This document shows, piece after piece, positions 1-7,074 of a stretch of DNA of 11,530 nucleotides. The DNA lies in contig JAUWEO010000033.1 of NCBI GenBank assembly GCA_030608245.1, positions 1 to 11,530 of the forward strand. Reading direction: 5' to 3'. How positions within the stretch are numbered: position 1 is the stretch's first letter; the number at the start of each line of letters is the position of its first letter. The position numbers were made by a program, and so were the translations under genes. This DNA comes from Candidatus Latescibacterota bacterium. Lineage in GTDB: Bacteria > Latescibacterota > MVCY01. Below the pieces are notes generated by a model that saw nothing but the letters and a program-made list of their open reading frames with translations, was not told the DNA's origin and did no database searches.

Positions 1-1
1 C

Positions 2-295
2 GGTGCGGAAAAGGTGGCGGATGTTGGGTTGATTCCGGCTCCCATTATCAAGTCGGTGGAGATTATTTCCGGATCACCTCAAGTAGGGAAACTGACCACT
101 CTAAAAGTGGATGCTGTCGACCCAAGCGGACAGCGGTTGACGTTTCGTTGTTTAGGAGCTCCCCCTAGTACTACCTCTGAAACGAGTATTGTAAGCTTCC
201 CGCCTATCAAGTTCGCTGGTCTACACAAGATCAAAATCTGGGTGATGAACGAAGATCGCATTGTCTCATCAGTGGAGAAAGAGGTTTCTTTTTAG
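2..295 (+). CDS. Secreted/surface protein, Ig-like segment upstream of a frame break (5' end outside window)
   Basis: This frame is open from the left edge to a TAG at 293-295, so the true start lies outside the window. The visible 97 residues have the alternating pattern of a beta-sandwich, Ig- or PKD-like domain, with strands such as KLTTLKVDAVDPSG, GLHKIKIWVMNED and VEKEVSF. Such domains commonly precede a C-terminal sorting domain in large exported FCB-group proteins. The stop comes exactly where the final strand ends. The sorting domain follows at once in the -1 frame, so I read this as the body of the same gene as the next entry. The TAG is probably not the natural end. The actual function (enzyme, adhesin or other) cannot be told from this fragment. 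Confidence 0.6.
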   Translation, partial: GAEKVADVGLIPAPIIKSVEIISGSPQVGKLTTLKVDAVDPSGQRLTFRCLGAPPSTTSETSIVSFPPIKFAGLHKIKIWVMNEDRIVSSVEKEVSF

Positions 296-618
296 AGACC
301 TCCGCAGTCGATGACGAAGGCAAGGCTGCGGAGGTACCCCAGGCCTTCACCCTGCGGCAGAACTGGCCCAATCCCTTTAACGCCTCCACTACCATCAGCT
401 ATGTTCTTCCAAGCTCGGTGCACGTAAGTTTGAAAGTTTACAATCTTCTTGGCCAAGAGGTAGCCATGCTGGCGGAAGGATATCAGGAGGCAGGTGCTCA
501 TCGAGCGTACTGGGATGGAAAAGATAAAGAGGGCCGACAGTTTTCTTCGGGAGTCTATTTCTATCGGCTTCAGGCAGAAAGATTCAGAGAGACTAAGTGC
601 ATGACGCTGTTGCGCTAA
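292..618 (+). pseudogene. C-terminal T9SS type A / FlgD-like sorting domain, out of frame with its upstream part
   Basis: Frame 1 is open from 181 to the TAA at 616-618. From codon 292 it reads as a short linker (LETSAVDDEGK), then the conserved entry motif QNWPNPFN at about 349-372, then ISYVLP, VYNLLGQEV, W(D)GKD, SSGVYFYRLQAE and a final MTLLR. This is the standard order of the Por/type IX secretion C-terminal domain, which in this group directs an exported protein through the outer membrane or onto the surface. There is no start codon with a ribosome binding site before the domain, so it is not an independent gene. One extra T in the TTTTT run at 289-293 would join it to the upstream frame at F-L-E-T. 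It is therefore a frameshifted gene end: a true mutation, an assembly or homopolymer error, or, less likely, ribosomal slippage. Confidence 0.75.
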
Positions 619-638
619 ACGCAGCAAACTCGCAAAAG

Positions 639-677
639 GAAGCGGCTGTATCCTTCGGGACACAGCCGCTTTTGTTT
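639..677 (+). terminator. Rho-independent terminator, UUCG tetraloop
   Basis: The arms AAGCGGCTGT (640-649) and ACAGCCGCTT (662-671) pair perfectly over 10 bp. Past an A-C mismatch, TCC/GGA extends the stem and closes a c(TTCG)g tetraloop. The tail is TTTTGTTT. It sits 20 bases after the stop of the sorting-domain gene and serves the plus strand. The reverse strand shows the same stem followed by CCTTTTG, so it may also stop transcripts from clpB, which converges on it. Confidence 0.85.
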
Positions 678-718
678 GATAAAGCTATGGATCTTAAGCT
701 GGTTGCATGTCAGCCTCA

Positions 719-3301
719 CTATCTCGCGAATACAAGCTGTCCATCCTTTGCACTGACTAAAACTTTCTCACCCTCCTTAAACTTCCCCTCCAAAATCTCT
801 AACGCAAGCGGATTCTCCACCATCTTCTGGATTACCCTCTTCAAGGGTCGGGCACCGTAGACCGGGTCAAACCCTAAGTCTGCCAGAAGCTCTTTTGCTT
901 CATCAGAGAGCTCTAAGGAGATGCCAGAGTGCTCCAGCAGCCGGTCTTCGAGTCTCTGCACCTGAAGTCCCACGATCTCTTTAATATGCTCCCGGTCAAG
1001 CTGGTGGAAGACTATTATCTCGTCTATCCGGTTTAGGAATTCGGGCCGCAGTTGGCTGCGGAGTATCTCCATCACCTGGTGCTGCGCCCGTTCATAATCT
1101 ACCTCTGCCGCATTGCTGAACAGGTGGCTGCCCAGGTTGGAGGTCATAATCACCACAGTGTTTCTGAAGTTGACCGTTCTGCCCTGGCCGTCAGTGAGCC
1201 GACCGTCGTCGAGCAACTGAAGCAGGATGTTGAACACATCGCTGTGAGCCTTCTCCACTTCGTCGAATAGAATCACCTGGTAGGGTCTTCTTCTGATCGC
1301 CTCGGTCAGTTGTCCTCCCTGCTCATAGCCCACATATCCGGGAGGAGCGCCGATGAGCCGGGAGACGGTGTGCCGCTCCATATACTCTGACATATCAATC
1401 CTGACCATAGCGTTCTCATCGTCGAAGAGAAACTCAGCCAGGGCCCGTGCCAGCTCGGTTTTGCCCACTCCGGTGGGACCTAAGAAGAGGAACGACCCGA
1501 TGGGCCGATTCTGGTCGCCCAGTCCGGCTCTGGCGCGGCGGATGGCGTTGGATACCGCTTCAACCGCCTCCTCCTGGTTTACTATCCGCCGATGAAGCCT
1601 GCCCTCCATATGGGTTAGCTTCTCTATCTCGCCTTCTATCAGCCGGGACACAGGGATACCCGTCCAGTTAGAGACTACCTCAGCGATATCCTCCTCGTCT
1701 ACCTCCTCTTTGATCATCTTCTTGTTCTTCTGGATCTCGGACAGTTGCTGTTCTGCCTCTTTGAGAGTCTTCTCCAGCTTTACCAGTTCCCCGTAGCGGA
1801 TTCTGGCTGCCCTTTCATAGTGAGCAGCCCTTTCGGCGTGCTCTGCCTCAAGTCGGAGCTGCTCCGTCTTCTCTTTTGTCTGGTGTATCTTGCTGATTAC
1901 CTCTTTCTCTCTGAGCCAGTGTGCTCTGAGCTGGTTGCGCTCTTCGTTTAGCTGGGCAATCTGTTTTTCGATGGGTTCCAGCCTCTTCCGGGCATCTTTC
2001 TCCTTCTTGACTGCCTCCTTCTCTATTTCCAACTGGCGGATCTTCTTTTCGATGGCATCCAACTCCGCCGGCATACTATCGATCTCTATTCTCAAGTTCG
2101 CCGCTGCCTCGTCCACCAAATCGATGGCCTTATCCGGCAGGAAACGGTCGGTGATGTATCTTTTGGACAGGGTGGCGGCTGCCACCAGAGAGGAGTCGTT
2201 GATCCTCACCCCGTGGTGGATTTCGTAGCGTTCCTTCAGGCCGCGGAGGATAGAAATAGTGTTTTCCACCAAGGGCTCACCCACGAATATGGGGGCAAAC
2301 CTTCTCTCTAAGGCAGCGTCTTTCTCGATCTGCTGGCGGTATTCATCGGGAGTAGTGGCACCAATGCACCTCAGTTCGCCTCTGGCCAGGGCGGGTTTAA
2401 GCATATTGGAGATGTCCATTGCCCCCTCGGCGGCTCCCGCTCCCACAATAGTGTGAAGCTCATCTATGAACAGGACAATCTGTCCTTCCCCTTTTTCCAC
2501 CTCTTTGAGGACGGCCTTGGCCCTGTCCTCGAACTCGCCTCTGAATTTTGACCCGGCCAGCATTGCCCCCAGGTCTAGGGCGACCAGTTTTCTGTCCTTC
2601 AGTGATTCCGGGACATCACCGGCCACAATCTTCTGAGCCAACCCTTCTACAATGGCTGTCTTGCCCACTCCAGCATCCCCGATAAGCACAGGGTTGTTCT
2701 TGGTGCGGCGGGAGAGTACCTTCATCACCCGTCTTATCTCTTCTTCCCTTCCGATGACCGGGTCGAGTTTGCCCTGGCGCGCTAATTGGGTCAGGTCACG
2801 GCCGTATTTCTCCAGCACTTTGTACTTGGATTCCGGATTAGGATCAGTCACCCTCTGTTCTCCCCTTACCTGTTTCATCATCTGGTAGATGGCTTCCTTA
2901 GTGGCTCCAAAGCTGACCAGAACTTGAGAGGCCTTACAGCCTTTTATCTCCACGATTCCCAACAGCAGGTGTTCTACACTCACATACTCGTCCTTTAGAT
3001 TCCTGGCCTCTTTCCAGGCCTGGTCTAACACCTGTTTCAACGAGGACGAGATGTAGAGCTGTCCTACATTGGAACCGTAAACCTTGGGCATTCGGTCAAG
3101 CTCTGCCTGAAGTTGGCTCTTCAGGCGTTCCAGGTCCACCCCGCATTGCTGAAGCAGATCGGCGGCCAGACTCTCCGGTTGGGAAAGCAGAGCCATCAAC
3201 AGGTGTTCGGGGTCGACCTGGCTGTGGTTGTTCTCCTGGGCCAGTTCCTGGGCAGAATAAAGAGTCTCTTGCGATTTCTCAGTCAGTTTATCTAATCTCA
3301 T
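719..3301 (-). CDS. clpB: ATP-dependent chaperone/disaggregase ClpB
   Basis: This is a cytoplasmic AAA+ hexameric unfoldase that, with the DnaK system, pulls polypeptides out of aggregates. From the chosen ATG it has 860 residues, the normal ClpB length. Domains in order: Clp N-domain (1-145, with DPEHLLMALL); first AAA+ with Walker A GDAGVGKT (208-215), Walker B LFIDE (278-281, 281 being Glu) and paired Arg 333-334; a coiled-coil middle domain of charged heptads (about 408-525), which marks ClpB rather than ClpA; second AAA+ with Walker A GPTGVGKT (608-615), Walker B LFDE (678-681) and pore loop GYVGYE; and the sensor-2 motif GARPLKR (816-822). The first pore loop has Phe253 (KFRGEFE) where Tyr is usual. 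The ATG at 3301 is preferred over an in-frame ATG at 3397 because it has AGGAGG 9 bases upstream, begins the family-typical MRLDKLTEKSQE, and leaves the candidate promoter upstream. No IGF(L)-type ClpP-binding loop is seen. No CIRCE repeat was found upstream. Confidence 0.98.
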   Translation of the reverse strand: MRLDKLTEKSQETLYSAQELAQENNHSQVDPEHLLMALLSQPESLAADLLQQCGVDLERLKSQLQAELDRMPKVYGSNVGQLYISSSLKQVLDQAWKEARNLKDEYVSVEHLLLGIVEIKGCKASQVLVSFGATKEAIYQMMKQVRGEQRVTDPNPESKYKVLEKYGRDLTQLARQGKLDPVIGREEEIRRVMKVLSRRTKNNPVLIGDAGVGKTAIVEGLAQKIVAGDVPESLKDRKLVALDLGAMLAGSKFRGEFEDRAKAVLKEVEKGEGQIVLFIDELHTIVGAGAAEGAMDISNMLKPALARGELRCIGATTPDEYRQQIEKDAALERRFAPIFVGEPLVENTISILRGLKERYEIHHGVRINDSSLVAAATLSKRYITDRFLPDKAIDLVDEAAANLRIEIDSMPAELDAIEKKIRQLEIEKEAVKKEKDARKRLEPIEKQIAQLNEERNQLRAHWLREKEVISKIHQTKEKTEQLRLEAEHAERAAHYERAARIRYGELVKLEKTLKEAEQQLSEIQKNKKMIKEEVDEEDIAEVVSNWTGIPVSRLIEGEIEKLTHMEGRLHRRIVNQEEAVEAVSNAIRRARAGLGDQNRPIGSFLFLGPTGVGKTELARALAEFLFDDENAMVRIDMSEYMERHTVSRLIGAPPGYVGYEQGGQLTEAIRRRPYQVILFDEVEKAHSDVFNILLQLLDDGRLTDGQGRTVNFRNTVVIMTSNLGSHLFSNAAEVDYERAQHQVMEILRSQLRPEFLNRIDEIIVFHQLDREHIKEIVGLQVQRLEDRLLEHSGISLELSDEAKELLADLGFDPVYGARPLKRVIQKMVENPLALEILEGKFKEGEKVLVSAKDGQLVFAR

Positions 3302-3310
3302 TTCTATACT

Positions 3311-3316
3311 CCTCCT
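3311..3316 (-). promoter_or_regulatory. Ribosome binding site of clpB
   Basis: CCTCCT on the plus strand reads AGGAGG on the minus strand, inside AAAAGGAGGAG, nine bases before the ATG at 3301. It decides the start: the 32-codon in-frame extension up to 3397 has no comparable site and does not resemble ClpB N-termini. Confidence 0.85.
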
Positions 3317-3390
3317 TTTGTAGAGTGGTCTGTTATCAAGAAACAAGTGAGCAATACTCGTGCCAAAACTTTGCTTTGCGTCTAATATGA

Positions 3391-3419
3391 ATAACATAAG
3401 CTTAAGATTAAGTTAGCAA
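3391..3419 (-). promoter_or_regulatory. Candidate sigma-70-type promoter for clpB
   Basis: Read on the minus strand, TTGCTA (3419-3414), a 17-base spacer and TGTTAT (3396-3391) fit a housekeeping promoter, with 4 of 6 matches in each box. Transcription would begin near 3384, giving a leader of about 80 bases. The spacer contains the small inverted repeat CTTAA-TC-TTAAG. I see no HrcA/CIRCE element and no clear sigma-32 site, so heat control, if present, is not of a recognisable type. Matches of this quality occur by chance in AT-rich DNA. Confidence 0.35.
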
Positions 3420-3477
3420 TACAATTTCAATGGAGTCTCCCTCTTTTTATGTATGCCTTTTTGGCATTCCACTGCCA

Positions 3478-3690
3478 TTATTGCTGTAGATTATCCATCA
3501 GCATTTCAGGCTGAATCTTCCCCGGTGGCGTGCAGGTGCAATTCAGGCATACATAGTATCTTCTTGTCGTTCTCAACATGAGCCGCTTGTACAGGGGACT
3601 TTTTGCCCACAGATCTTTGACTCCTTCCGGCGGAGAACAAAATCGGCTGATAGAAAAAAACAGTGGACAAAACCTTTCTTTGGATTTATA
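3478..3690 (-). pseudogene. Decayed 3' end resembling YyaL/SSP411-type thioredoxin-domain protein (DUF255 family)
   Basis: On the minus strand one frame is open for 70 codons, from just after a stop at 3693-3691 to the TAA at 3480-3478. It has no usable start at its head; the first ATG, at 3579, would leave only 33 residues. Near its end it reads RRYYVCLNCTC, then PPGKI, then QPE and LMDNLQQ. This matches my memory of how YyaL/SSP411 proteins end: a YVC-x-N-x-x-C pattern, a Pro-containing stretch, PE and a short amphipathic helix, placed after a low-conservation stretch as here. The remaining roughly 600 residues of that family are absent, so it would be a relic of a gene once lying upstream of clpB. 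The open frame ends inside the -10 box of the arg promoter. Identification is by pattern only, and a chance open frame is possible. Confidence 0.35.
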
Positions 3691-3710
3691 TTATAGTAAC
3701 TTTCCACTGT
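3660..3710. repeat. Inverted repeat flanking the arg promoter
   Basis: The arms ACAGTGGA (3660-3667) and TCCACTGT (3703-3710) are perfect 8-bp complements with centres 43 bases apart, close to four helical turns. One arm covers the start of the -35 box and the other lies just past the predicted initiation point. Paired half-sites in this position could bind a repressor that loops or bridges the promoter. It matches no operator I know, and an 8-bp inverted pair within 51 bases can be chance. Confidence 0.3.
3664..3692 (+). promoter_or_regulatory. Promoter of the arg operon (sigma-70 type)
   Basis: TGGACA (3664-3669), a 17-base spacer and TATATT (3687-3692) each match the housekeeping boxes at five of six positions. 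Initiation would fall near 3699, leaving a leader of about 288 bases before argC. An 8-bp inverted repeat, ACAGTGGA (3660-3667) and TCCACTGT (3703-3710), brackets the promoter, overlapping the -35 box on one side and the start region on the other. No ArgR-type box (TNTGAAT...ATTCANA) was recognised. Confidence 0.5.
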
Positions 3711-3986
3711 GAAGCGTACAAGGCATTTTGATTACAGAATATAACCTTATTTCTATTTGTAACTTCTCACTCTTACCATAAGGCCATCAAACCAAGGTCT
3801 GAAAGAGTTGGTGGCTTGCTGAGAAAGTGCCAACTATGGCGTATTTGGCAATTGCTGGCTCTAAGAGAGAACGCTGAGGAAACCTAAGAGGAATCCCAGC
3901 AGAGAAGTCAATTACTACCACACAAAGGAAGGAGTCTTCCTCCTCGCGAGGGGAAGACATATTAGTCTGAGCAATTGGAAAATGAT
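3699..3986 (+). other. Long untranslated leader of the arg operon, possibly structured
   Basis: No coding frame is supported in this stretch. It holds several short stems. GTTGGTG and TGCCAAC pair around 3807-3834. The same GCCAAC can also pair with a later TTGGC near 3845. Just before argC, AGGAAG (3926-3931) and the right arm GGAAGAC (3952-3958) compete for the same CTTCC. I tested it by eye for T-box (AGGGTGG-type), S-box, lysine, glycine and guanidine-type signatures and recognise none. No run of arginine codons suggesting a leader peptide was noticed. It may be a regulatory leader or simply non-coding DNA left by a rearrangement. Confidence 0.3.
3934..3958 (+). promoter_or_regulatory. 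Hairpin just upstream of argC
   Basis: GTCTTCC (3934-3940) pairs with GGAAGAC (3952-3958). After a bulged T, CCT/AGG closes a CGCG loop, giving about 10 bp in all. It is not followed by a T run, so it is not a standard terminator. The left arm can instead pair with the upstream AGGAAG (3926-3931) in AGGAAG-GAGT-CTTCCT, so the two stems exclude each other. It lies 28 bases before the ATG. Confidence 0.35.
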
Positions 3987-4934
3987 ATGAACACTGTATT
4001 TATTGATGGACAAGAAGGGACCACCGGATTAAAGATTTTCGATCGTCTGAAAGAAAGAGCTGACATTGAATTTCTTGAAATACCCAGAGAGAAACGAAAG
4101 GATGTGAAGACCAAAACAATCTATTTGAACCAAGCAGATCTGGTTATTCTATGCCTGCCGGATCATGCCGCAAGAGAATCCGTCAGACTGATAACCAATC
4201 CCAGCACAAAGGTGATTGATACCAGCACCGCACACAGGATTAGTGAGGAATGGGTATACGGGCTACCTGAGCTCAGTAAGGATCAGCGGGAAAAAATCAG
4301 AACATCCTTTCGAGTATCAAATCCCGGCTGCTATACCACTGGGTTTATCCTTGCTCTTTATCCGCTAATAGCTCAGGATATTGTCCCGGTAGATTATCCT
4401 GTTACTTTATGTGCTATCACCGGCTACAGCGGCGGCGGGAAAAAGATGATTAGTCTATATGAACATTATGGTATGGACAAACCCGATTCCATTTCTTCCA
4501 GACCAAAGGACCTGAGCCTAAGACACAAACATATACCAGAAATGCAAAAGCTGATAGGTTTGAGTCACGCACCTATTTTTACTCCGATTGTCGGGAATTT
4601 TTTCAACGGATTGTTGGTGTTAGTTCCGGTATTCTCGAGATTGCTGAATAAAAAGCTTTCTGCAAAAGATGTTCGGGGCATTCTGGCAAGCTACTACGCA
4701 TCCGAACCGTTTGTCCGGGTGATGCCATATGAAAGTGAAGTTTATCTTGAAGACGGATTATTGTCGCCGACCGGCTGTAACGGCACAAATCGGGTTGAAT
4801 TATTTGTATTTGGTCATGACCGCCAGATTCTTCTGGTAGCAAGATTGGATAATTTGGGCAAGGGTGCATCTGGTGCTGCGGTTCAGAATATGAATCTAAT
4901 GTTTGGCTTTAAGGAAACAGAAGGACTTCAATGA
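3987..4934 (+). CDS. argC: N-acetyl-gamma-glutamyl-phosphate reductase, type 2
   Basis: This enzyme reduces N-acetylglutamyl-5-phosphate to the semialdehyde with NADPH, the third step of arginine synthesis in the cytoplasm. The protein has 315 residues, the short form typical of the type 2 ArgC branch; type 1 is about 345. It opens with the nucleotide-binding loop FIDGQEGTTGLKI. The catalytic cysteine is Cys115 in SNPGCYTTG. GYSGGGKKM and the basic segment HKHIPEM follow, as expected for substrate binding. The ATG at 3987 has GGAAAA six bases upstream; an in-frame TTG at 3975 would add four residues and has no better site. It is the first gene of the arg operon, and its stop overlaps the argB start in ATGA. 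Its DNA looks AT-richer than argB and argD by eye, which may reflect a separate origin. Confidence 0.95.
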   Translation: MNTVFIDGQEGTTGLKIFDRLKERADIEFLEIPREKRKDVKTKTIYLNQADLVILCLPDHAARESVRLITNPSTKVIDTSTAHRISEEWVYGLPELSKDQREKIRTSFRVSNPGCYTTGFILALYPLIAQDIVPVDYPVTLCAITGYSGGGKKMISLYEHYGMDKPDSISSRPKDLSLRHKHIPEMQKLIGLSHAPIFTPIVGNFFNGLLVLVPVFSRLLNKKLSAKDVRGILASYYASEPFVRVMPYESEVYLEDGLLSPTGCNGTNRVELFVFGHDRQILLVARLDNLGKGASGAAVQNMNLMFGFKETEGLQ

Positions 4935-5818
4935 GAAAAAGCGAAAATATGGAGCAAACCATTCAGAAGGCCAGTATCCTTGTCGAGGCCTTGCCTTATA
5001 TTCAGTCTTTTCGGAACAAGATCGTGGTCATCAAATGTGGGGGAGATTCAACTGTAGAAGAGACCTTCGTAGATATTGTCTTCATGGAAACTGTGGGAAT
5101 GAAGCCGGTGATTGTCCACGGAGGGGGAAAGGCAATCAGCCAAAACATGCAGAAAGCGGGCATTCGACCGAAGTTTATTAGTGGTTTAAGGTTCACTGAT
5201 CAACAGACGATGAAGATCGTAGAACAAACCCTGGCGGAGCAGATTAACCAAAAAATAGTGGAAAATATCCGCCGATTCGGAGGAAAAGCAGAGGGACTTT
5301 CGGCTAAGCAGATAATGAGAGTAAAGAAACACTTGGTTAAGGCCAAAGATCCCCTTTCTTCAAAGGAGGAACTTGTAGATATCGGCTTTGTGGGAGAAGT
5401 AGAAGAGATAGATCCTAAGCCCGTGGAGGCTTTGTGCAACAAGGATACTATTCCGGTGATCGCCCCTGTGGGCATAGATAAACAGGGACTGAGCTACAAT
5501 GTGAATGCCGACACAGCCGCCGGGGAGTTCGCCATAGCCCTTCGCGCCGAGAAGCTGATATTTCTGACCGATGTGTTAGGGATTATGAAAATCCCAGGTG
5601 ACTCCAGTTCTCTTTTCTCAACCCTCCATGTGGACTCTATTGAGAAGATGATAGAACAGGGGATAATCTCCGGGGGGATGATCCCCAAGGCCAGAGCGGC
5701 ACTGAGAGCGGTCAGAGCTGGTGTTCACAAGACTCACACAATCAACGGCAAGATAACTCACTCCTTGCTGTTGGAGATCTTTACCGACAAAGGCATAGGG
5801 ACCCAGATCATAGCATAG
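4931..5818 (+). CDS. argB: Acetylglutamate kinase
   Basis: This enzyme phosphorylates N-acetyl-L-glutamate with ATP, the second and usually controlling step of arginine synthesis. It has 295 residues, the standard length, with an amino-acid kinase fold. Lys35 lies in IKCGG, the phosphate-binding glycines are in HGGGKAIS (63-70), and GLRFTD, YNVNADTAAGEFA, FLTDVLGI and SGGMIPKARAA (Lys253) follow in order. An N-terminal helix of about 20 residues before the first strand and the C-terminal DKGIGTQI are features of the hexameric, arginine-sensitive class, so feedback inhibition by arginine is likely (inference). The ATG at 4931 shares ATGA with the argC stop and has AAGGA about six bases upstream, implying translational coupling. 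A later ATG at 4949 is possible but would trim the helix. Confidence 0.97.
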   Translation: MRKSENMEQTIQKASILVEALPYIQSFRNKIVVIKCGGDSTVEETFVDIVFMETVGMKPVIVHGGGKAISQNMQKAGIRPKFISGLRFTDQQTMKIVEQTLAEQINQKIVENIRRFGGKAEGLSAKQIMRVKKHLVKAKDPLSSKEELVDIGFVGEVEEIDPKPVEALCNKDTIPVIAPVGIDKQGLSYNVNADTAAGEFAIALRAEKLIFLTDVLGIMKIPGDSSSLFSTLHVDSIEKMIEQGIISGGMIPKARAALRAVRAGVHKTHTINGKITHSLLLEIFTDKGIGTQIIA

Positions 5819-5853
5819 TCTACCTCTGCTGGGGGATTCTACTCAAGGGAAGC

Positions 5854-7074
5854 ATGATGAAAACTGAACAGTTGATCGAACAGGAAAGAATTTATCTGTT
5901 ACACACCATTGACCGTCCGCCATTTGTCCTGGAGAAGGGCAATGGGATGCGGTTGTTCGACCAGGAAGGCAATCGCTATTTAGACTTCGTGAGTGGCATA
6001 TCAGTAAACGCCTTTGGTTACGGGAATTTTGAGATTATTGAGATCATCAAACAGCAGGCTGCAAAGCTGATTCACTGCTCGAATCTTTTCTATTCGCTCC
6101 CCCAAGTGGAGTTGGCCAAGCTTTTGGTCGAAAACTCCTTTGCTGACAAGGTGTTCTTGTGCAACAGCGGCACAGAGGCGATAGAAGCAGCCATTAAATT
6201 CACTCGCCGATGGGGGGATACCCAGGGCAGACGGAACTCCCAGCCCAGGTACGGTATCGTGACTATGACCGGTTCTTTCCACGGGAGGACCTACGGGGCG
6301 TTGTCCGCCACCGGTCAATCGAAGTTCCAGAAAGGATTCGGTCCTTTGCTTCCTGGTTTTACCACCGTGGAATTCAACAACTTAGAGGCAGTGGAGAAGG
6401 CGATAAACGAAAATATCTGCGCCATCTTGGTTGAGCCCCTGCAAGCGGAGGGGGGGGTAAATGCAGCCGACAGGGAATTCCTCCTGGGATTGCGTCAGAT
6501 ATGTGACCAGCGAGATTTGCTGCTTCTGTTCGATGAGATACAGTTCGGCCTGTCCCGCTCGGGGTCGCTGTTCGCCTACCAGCACTTTGGGGTAGAGCCG
6601 GATATAATGACTTTAGCTAAGCCCTTAGGAGGCGGGTTGCCTATTGGGGCAGTGTTGATGCGGCAGAAAATCGCCCAGAATTTGGCTCCGGGAGACCACG
6701 GCACAACCTTCGGAGGTGGACCCTTGGTGTGCGCCGTGGCCACCAAAGTGGTTCAGAAATTGATGGCGCCGGAACTCCTGGCTCAGGTCAGACAAAACGG
6801 AGAATACCTCCATATGCGCTTAAACCAACTTAAGGCCAGACATTCGCAGATTCGGGAAGTGCGAGGGTTGGGACTCATCGCTGGGATAGTTACCGACTAT
6901 CCGGCAAAGAGAGTGGTAGGGGAGTTTCGGAAACGGGGGGTCTTGGTTTGCACGGCTGGCAAAGAGGTGATCAGAATGCTTCCCCCCTTAATTGTTCAGA
7001 AAGAACACATCGACGAGGCAGTCGATATCTTCGATGAAATATTAACCCAAGGGGTAACAGATGAAGGAAACTGA
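5854..7074 (+). CDS. argD: Acetylornithine aminotransferase (class III, PLP)
   Basis: This enzyme transfers the amino group of glutamate to N-acetylglutamate semialdehyde, giving N-acetylornithine. At about 406 residues it has the usual length. It shows the fold-type I signatures: NSGTEAIEAAIKF for cofactor phosphate binding, GSFHGRTYGALSATG, VEPLQAEGG, Asp227 and Gln230 in FDEIQ, and the Schiff-base Lys256 in LAKPLGGGLPIGA, then GTTFGGGPL. The usual DEVQTG-GRTG segment is here DEIQFGLSRSG, a mild departure that keeps the cofactor residues. Related class III enzymes (ornithine, succinylornithine or LysJ-type aminotransferases) share these motifs, so the assignment rests on the operon. Two starts are possible: ATG 5854, or ATG 5857, which is better spaced from AAGGGA. 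The gap to argB is 35 bases, and the end overlaps argG by 14 bases. Confidence 0.95.
   Translation: MMKTEQLIEQERIYLLHTIDRPPFVLEKGNGMRLFDQEGNRYLDFVSGISVNAFGYGNFEIIEIIKQQAAKLIHCSNLFYSLPQVELAKLLVENSFADKVFLCNSGTEAIEAAIKFTRRWGDTQGRRNSQPRYGIVTMTGSFHGRTYGALSATGQSKFQKGFGPLLPGFTTVEFNNLEAVEKAINENICAILVEPLQAEGGVNAADREFLLGLRQICDQRDLLLLFDEIQFGLSRSGSLFAYQHFGVEPDIMTLAKPLGGGLPIGAVLMRQKIAQNLAPGDHGTTFGGGPLVCAVATKVVQKLMAPELLAQVRQNGEYLHMRLNQLKARHSQIREVRGLGLIAGIVTDYPAKRVVGEFRKRGVLVCTAGKEVIRMLPPLIVQKEHIDEAVDIFDEILTQGVTDEGN

Noticed and set aside
1353..2456. Several plus-strand open frames of 60-110 codons within clpB
   Set aside because: They are antisense to a fully conserved ClpB reading frame, with no ribosome sites or recognisable domains.
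3331..3360. A possible CIRCE heat-shock operator near GAGCAATACTCG upstream of clpB
   Set aside because: CIRCE needs TTAGCACTC-N9-GAGTGCTAA; only a few bases match and the spacing is wrong.
3302..3397. A 32-residue N-terminal extension of ClpB from an in-frame ATG at 3397
   Set aside because: It lacks a ribosome binding site, does not resemble ClpB starts, and its ATG would lie in the predicted -10 region. The ATG at 3301 has a strong AGGAGG.
3451..3475. Small hairpins ATGCC-TTTTT-GGCAT and TGGCA/TGCCA as a terminator after the yyaL-like relic
   Set aside because: The stems are only five base pairs, they compete with each other, and no T run follows on the minus strand.
3699..3986. A T-box or known amino-acid riboswitch in the arg leader
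   Set aside because: No T-box AGGGTGG-type sequence or other known core was found, and no terminator precedes argC.
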